Shown here in pieces: positions 59,737 through 64,000 of a stretch of DNA of 64,000 nucleotides. The notes beneath the pieces are model-generated. The model saw only the letters and a list, made by a program, of their open reading frames with translations, did not search any database and was not told the origin of the DNA. A program made the position numbers and the translations under genes. Origin of the DNA: Nicotiana tabacum (Eukaryota > Streptophyta > Magnoliopsida > Solanales > Solanaceae); the NCBI RefSeq assembly GCF_000715075.1, contig NC_134100.1, positions 25,288,609-25,352,608 of the forward strand, read 5' to 3'. How positions within the stretch are numbered: the stretch's first letter is position 1; each line of letters begins with the position of its first letter.

Positions 59737-61240
59737 GTGGACTTGATTTTTAATTATGGGGGTATTTGGGTCCGAGAACCTCAATTGGTCTATATTAAAA
59801 AACTAAAACACATGTGGAAAGGGTATTATGATGTTGACCTACTATCATAAATTGATATATGTCAAAGATATAAGGAAGAGCTAGGGTTTAGTGAGGGGAA
59901 GCAGTTGTTAGTTACAGGGCCATCAAGTAAGATCTATTTGTTAGAGGGTTATGAATGTATTAGAACCCTTTAGTTTTTGTTGTGTGTTGAATTCAATTTA
60001 CTGAACTTATTTGCAATAGATGAAAGTGAAGAGAATGTGGCTGCTCTTAATATAATTCATCATAGTGAAACTTACGTTGGCTCTATAGTTGTTGGCACTA
60101 ATTGTGATAGTTTTGAGGAAGAGGAAGGTGATGAACTTGTATCTAGTGATTATTATAGTGAGGAGTTGGAGGTGTTTAGAAAGGAAATGTCTAAAGAAGT
60201 CAATGAAAAATTAGAGTACAAAGAGCTGGAAAAAGGTATGACCATTAAAGAAATACCTAAAGCTAGAAGAATTATTGGATTTTATATCGTTGATAATTCT
60301 AAGGGTCTAAAGGTAAAAAAGAGTGATACAAAAATACTTAGCTATAAATGTGATACTGGATGTCCTTTTAGGTGCTTTATTTCTAAGGATGGGCAAAGTC
60401 AAACTTTTAAGATCAAGACTTTTGAACCTAAATCACGATTATTATCCAGTTTATCAGAATCGTAGAGGTGATTCCAAAATTTTTAGCGCATTAATTTACG
60501 AAAAAATTCAGAACAATCCTAAGTATAAGATCAAAGATATATCAGGGGAGACTTGGAAGGAGAATTCAAGCTCAATGTAGCAAGTTAAAAATGAAAAGAG
60601 TTAAGAAGATTGTATTGGAGAAATTGGATGGGAGTTATATAGATGACTACAATATATTAAAGGCATATGCATAAGAATTGAGAGAGAGCAATCCTGGTTC
60701 TGATGCGGTGATAAATACATCCAAAGAAACCTTGGCATCCAGGTAAAAGAAGATTTCTTAAGGTGTATGTGTGCTTCCAAGTTATGAAACATGTCTTTAA
60801 AGATGGTTTGAGACCTTTCATAGGGTTGGATGACACATTTTAAAAGGGAAATGTAAGGGGCAGCTACTGGTGGCTGTTGGACAAAATTCTGTGAATCATT
60901 TTTATCCACTTGCTTGGGTGGTGGTGGATAAAGAAATCAATAGGACATAGAGTTGGTTTGTGGAGATGCTGAAGATTTCATTGGACTTGAAGGACAGTGA
61001 AAGAGTGACCTTTATCTCAGATATGCAAAAGGTATCTTTTTACTATTATGTCTTCCATATTTTCTTTAAATGAGGTCCTTATTCATAAATTTAATTTTTT
61101 TCCTGCTATTTTTAACTATTGCAGGGGCTGCTGGATGCTATTTCTATAGTGGTTCCTAAAGAAAATCATAGATTTTGTGTAAGACATATTAAAGCTGTCT
61201 GGGCAAAGAAAAACAAGAGGGGTGACGAACGCAAAATATA
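59737..61240 (+). pseudogene. MULE (Mutator-like) transposase, 3'-truncated
   Basis: From 59737 the frame resembles plant MuDR-type proteins: an N-terminal segment with YGGIWVREPQ; an acidic region; and the MuDR DNA-binding domain near 60260-60430 with KCDTGCPFRCFISKDG. A frameshift near 60440 and several stops (TAA about 59851, TAG about 59971 and others) intervene. The MULE transposase domain follows (about 60800-61220) with catalytic Asp in GLDDTF and in FISDMQKG. The last catalytic Glu is missing because homology ends near 61240. An intron of 93 nt (61032-61124, GT...GCAG) interrupts the codons after MQKG. This is the likely host of the Athila insertion upstream. Confidence 0.82.
61032..61124 (+). 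other. Intron within the MULE transposase
   Basis: Donor AAAAG|GTATCT and acceptor ACTATTGCAG|GGGCTG. Removing it keeps the transposase frame across the junction. The intron is T-rich, as is usual in plants. Confidence 0.7.
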
Positions 61241-62194
61241 ACACAAAACTTATCCTCGCTAGCCAAAGATAGTATAATATGATTATCGTCTACATAGGGA
61301 TTGAATTTAAATAATGCTCTAGTAATTACTGGTTTAGTTGCTATTTAGGATGATCAAAATTTGATCGGAATGATTACAAACTACGATTAACTACTAAAGT
61401 AAATCAATTGATAATTGGCGGCAAAGAACTAGAGATTAGTAGAGTTGTTTTCTTATCAATGTGAGAAATAAGGGTTTTGACATGATAAGTGCAAGATTGC
61501 TATTCTGGATATGATACTGTTATATTTCACTCTTGAGGTTCTATCTATTCTCAAAAATTCAAAAGGTGATTAGCTTATACTTCAAATTCATATTCCTCTC
61601 TCGATTAAATCTAAATCTTTCAAATAAACTAATGTGAACTCCGGTAAAATTTGCAAGAATTTGTTGGTAGGAATGATCTAAGAGAAACTTCTCGCGAATA
61701 TTTCTCAATATTAATTTAAACGGTAACTCAAAAAACTCTCTTGATGACTTCAAAGAATCACCAAAATAAACTAAGACATATGCTGCAATAATATTCAATA
61801 AGATGTTCCTCTTTCGATTAAACACTATAAAGAATAAAATCACAACTATATAAAGCTCCTCCAATAAATTAAAGCAATTAAGTAGTAATAAAATTCATAA
61901 ACAACAACCAAGTCACTAAATCATGTCAAGCCCTAATGTAAACTACTCCATAATTATGGAGGAATTCATTATAAATATAATTAAAGCATGAGAAAGTATC
62001 AATCTAATGTTACAATCCAAACTCACGTATTAAATTAATGGAAAGATGATAAAATCCCGTGTCTTGTAGCCTCCAATGCTCTTCCAAAACTTCGAAGGTC
62101 AAAAGTCCTCTTAAAATCGTATTTTTGGTGTATTTATACCATGTAGGAACGAACCCAGACGAAACTATCCTTTCCAAGCCGAAGTAGGAGAAAT
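61241..62194 (-). repeat. LTR-like remnant, probably minus strand
   Basis: About 950 AT-rich bases separate the MULE break from the next LTR. On the minus strand the sequence has the style of an LTR: GTATAAATACACC (about 62130-62142), then a T-rich leader-like part, and near 61250-61310 a word complementary to ATCGTCTACATAGGGATTGA that recalls LTR 3' ends. No partner copy and no protein are visible. The 101-codon open frame here is not recognisable. Confidence 0.35.
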
Positions 62195-63748
62195 TGTGAT
62201 GATCCGATAGGTCATCTTATGATTTAGAACCAAACTCTGTATTTTGAAGCCTTTAGAACCTCATTCTAGCCTTCCTCGATTTATGTGCGCAATCCGGGTA
62301 TTGACCCGAAAGGCTTATATGCTAAAAACTGATAAATAAAAAAATTTCCTTAAAAGTTAATTTTAGTTGATTTCGCTCAACATTTTGAGTAAACGGATCT
62401 GGACCCATATTCTAACAGTCCCGGTGGGTCCGCATTGAAATATGGGACCTGGGCATATGCCCGAAATCGAATTCGGAGGTCCCTAGCTTGAGTAATAGAC
62501 TTTTATTGAAAATTAAAAGTCGGAAAATCTAATGGTTTTTTAAAATTGATTGATGCTTGGCCTTGTTGATACCGATCCTTATTTTGATTCCTGAGTCCGG
62601 TACAGGTCTAATACCATATTTATAACTTATCTGTGAAATTTGGTGAGAAACGGAGTTGGTTTGATGTGATTCGGACGTCTGGATAAAAAATTAGAAGTTT
62701 CAAAGTTTTCTTGAAACTTTCATTCGATTTGGTGCTAAATTCGTAGTTCTAGGTGTTATTTTGGCAATTTGATCACACAAACAAGTTCGTATGATGTTTT
62801 AAGACTTGTGTGCATGTTTGGTTTGGAGTCTCGAGGGCTCGGGTGAGTTTCGGATAGGCTATGGAGTGAAATGAACTTAGAAATCATAGCTGATATGCAT
62901 CAGACCTGCAGGTCTCGCATTTGCGAGCCTAACCCCGCATTTGCGAAGTTGGTCTAGGGGAAGGGATCTTCACATTTGCAAAGAAGGAGGTCGCATTTGC
63001 GATCCTCTAGCATCGCATTTGCGAACAAAATGTTCGTATTTGTGAAGGCAGCATAAATGCGATAGGTTCGCATTTGCGGTACTTTTCTCGCATTTGCGGG
63101 AAGGTTGCATTTGCGATATCTGCAGCTGTGTAAAAGTGACTTAGATGGGATTTTTCTCCCATTATTCAAATTTTCAAAACCTAAAACACAATAGGCGATT
63201 TTACAAAGAACCTCTCTTCCCAAAATCATATGTAAGTGATTCTAAACTAGTTTCTTTCAATCTTTCACTACATTTTTCAAGATTTTAACCTAGAATCTAA
63301 GATTTTCATGGTGGAATTGAGGATTTTTGGGTAAAAATTAGGGATTTCAAAATTTGGGGATTTAGACCTCAAATTGAGGTTGGATTCCAAAATTAATTAT
63401 ATATCCGGACTCGGGGGTGAATGGGTAATCGGATTTTGGTTCGAATTTCGGGTTTGGACCAAGCGGGCCCGAGTGTTGATTTTTTGTTGAATTTTCCAAT
63501 AATGGTCTAAATTAAATCTTTTGCAATCATGGGTAGTTCCTAATTGTGACTCCAGATTCTGGGTAGTATTATATATTGAGGTTGTTATGGATTTCCCCGC
63601 ACTTTTTTTTAAACTTGTTATGGTTTAATTGTTGTTAATCATTGAAACATTTAAGAATTGGCTTAATGATCTCTGACGTTGGCTTGCCTAGCAAGTGAAA
63701 TGTTAGGCACCATCACGGTCCCGACGGTGAAAATTTCGAGTTGTGACA
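62195..63748 (+). repeat. LTR of the second chromovirus (1.55 kb)
   Basis: Starts TGTGATGATCCGATAGGTC (decayed from TGTGACGACCCG-type ends) and ends GAGTTGTGACA. It carries a cluster of TCGCATTTGCGA-type palindromes at about 62905-63115. No gene is seen; the minus-strand open frame near 62954-63229 overlaps the palindromes and is not credible. Confidence 0.82.
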
Positions 63749-63750
63749 AG

Positions 63751-63758
63751 TTGGTATC
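63751..63758 (+). other. Truncated PBS, tRNA-iMet type
   Basis: TTGGTATC lies two bases after the LTR. The usual site continues CAGAGC, but here CGAGAGGG of RT follows directly, so the PBS is cut at the deletion junction. Confidence 0.7.
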
Positions 63759-64000
63759 CGAGAGGGTATTTAGGTGGATCCTAAGAAGATTGAGGCCATT
63801 CAAAATTGGCCTAGACCTACTTCAGCCACAGAGATCCGTAGTTTCTTAGGTTTGGCGGGTTATTACCGTCAGTTTGTAGAGGGGTTTTCATCTATCACAA
63901 CCCCGTTGACCCAGAAGGGTGCCCCGTTTAGATAGTCAGACGAGTGTGAGGCGAGCTTTTAGAAGCTCAAGATGGCTTTGACTACAACTTCGGTGTTGGT
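63759..64000 (+). pseudogene. Chromovirus RT C-terminus fragment
   Basis: The frame reads the end of RT and the start of the connection to RNase H ([10 protein letters not shown], then [18 protein letters not shown]), close to the Tekay copy at about 39170-39390. Stops: TAG at about 63771, TAG near 63934 and TAG near 63960. A small in-frame loss follows TTPL relative to the Tekay copy. It continues past the window edge. Confidence 0.85.

Larger units (their letters stand above)
62195..64000 (+). mobile_element. Second chromovirus (Tekay-like), LTR plus internally deleted pol
   Basis: An LTR (62195-63748) is followed by a PBS fragment and then directly by the end of RT, running off the window. 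The LTR shares GGCATATGCCCGAAATCGAA and GGTCCCTAGC with the Tekay LTRs at 34905-37138 and 42424-45090 (there inverted), but it is a different, shorter family. Confidence 0.8.

Overview
This window is repeat-dense plant nuclear DNA. It contains no gene I would call a functional host gene. The mix of families points to a large plant genome: long Ogre/Tat Ty3-gypsy elements, Tekay-type chromoviruses, an Athila element with a 'putative plant transposon protein' ORF, a MULE transposase with a plant-type intron, and a hAT-like end. My impression is Solanaceae, possibly tobacco-like; that is inference from family style, not a search.

Layout. (1) 1-10393 (+): the 3' part of Ogre/Tat copy A, with an almost unbroken RT-RNase H-integrase region, a long 3' region holding a 48-bp minisatellite, and a 4.9-kb LTR. 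(2) 10394-11150: older sequence with a hAT-like end. (3) 11151-45090 (-): a Tekay-type chromovirus with LTRs of about 2.65 kb. Its left (3') LTR is split by (4) 11559-34899 (+): complete Ogre/Tat copy B with 5-bp target duplication ACACC, two LTRs of more than 4 kb, tRNA-Arg PBS, ORF1, gag-pro, a small intron, pol, a 28-unit minisatellite and a PPT. (5) 45091-45795: flanking DNA. (6) 45796-59597 (+): a decayed Athila element with gag, pol and a 3' env-position ORF. (7) 59598-61240 (+): a MULE transposase pseudogene, into whose upstream region the Athila appears to have inserted. (8) 61241-62194: an LTR-like remnant, probably minus strand. (9) 62195-64000 (+): a second chromovirus whose PBS is fused directly to mid-RT.

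How the parts relate. Each element carries its own replication parts (LTR promoter, PBS, Gag, protease, RT/RNase H, integrase, PPT), and all are damaged. The nesting gives a relative order: Tekay first, then Ogre B. Many nonsense codons are TAG at likely former CAG (Gln) sites, as expected from deamination of CHG-methylated cytosine.

Most interesting signals. A roughly 60-nt motif beginning GAACTAC is repeated four times in Ogre B and twice in the visible part of Ogre A, at the borders of coding blocks. Its stems differ in sequence between copies but keep pairing, suggesting an RNA structure I cannot name. The Ogre LTRs also share a hairpin of 22-23 bp with compensatory changes. The Athila carries an apparent second copy of its LTR promoter design (short palindromes, then TATAAATA) upstream of the env-position ORF.
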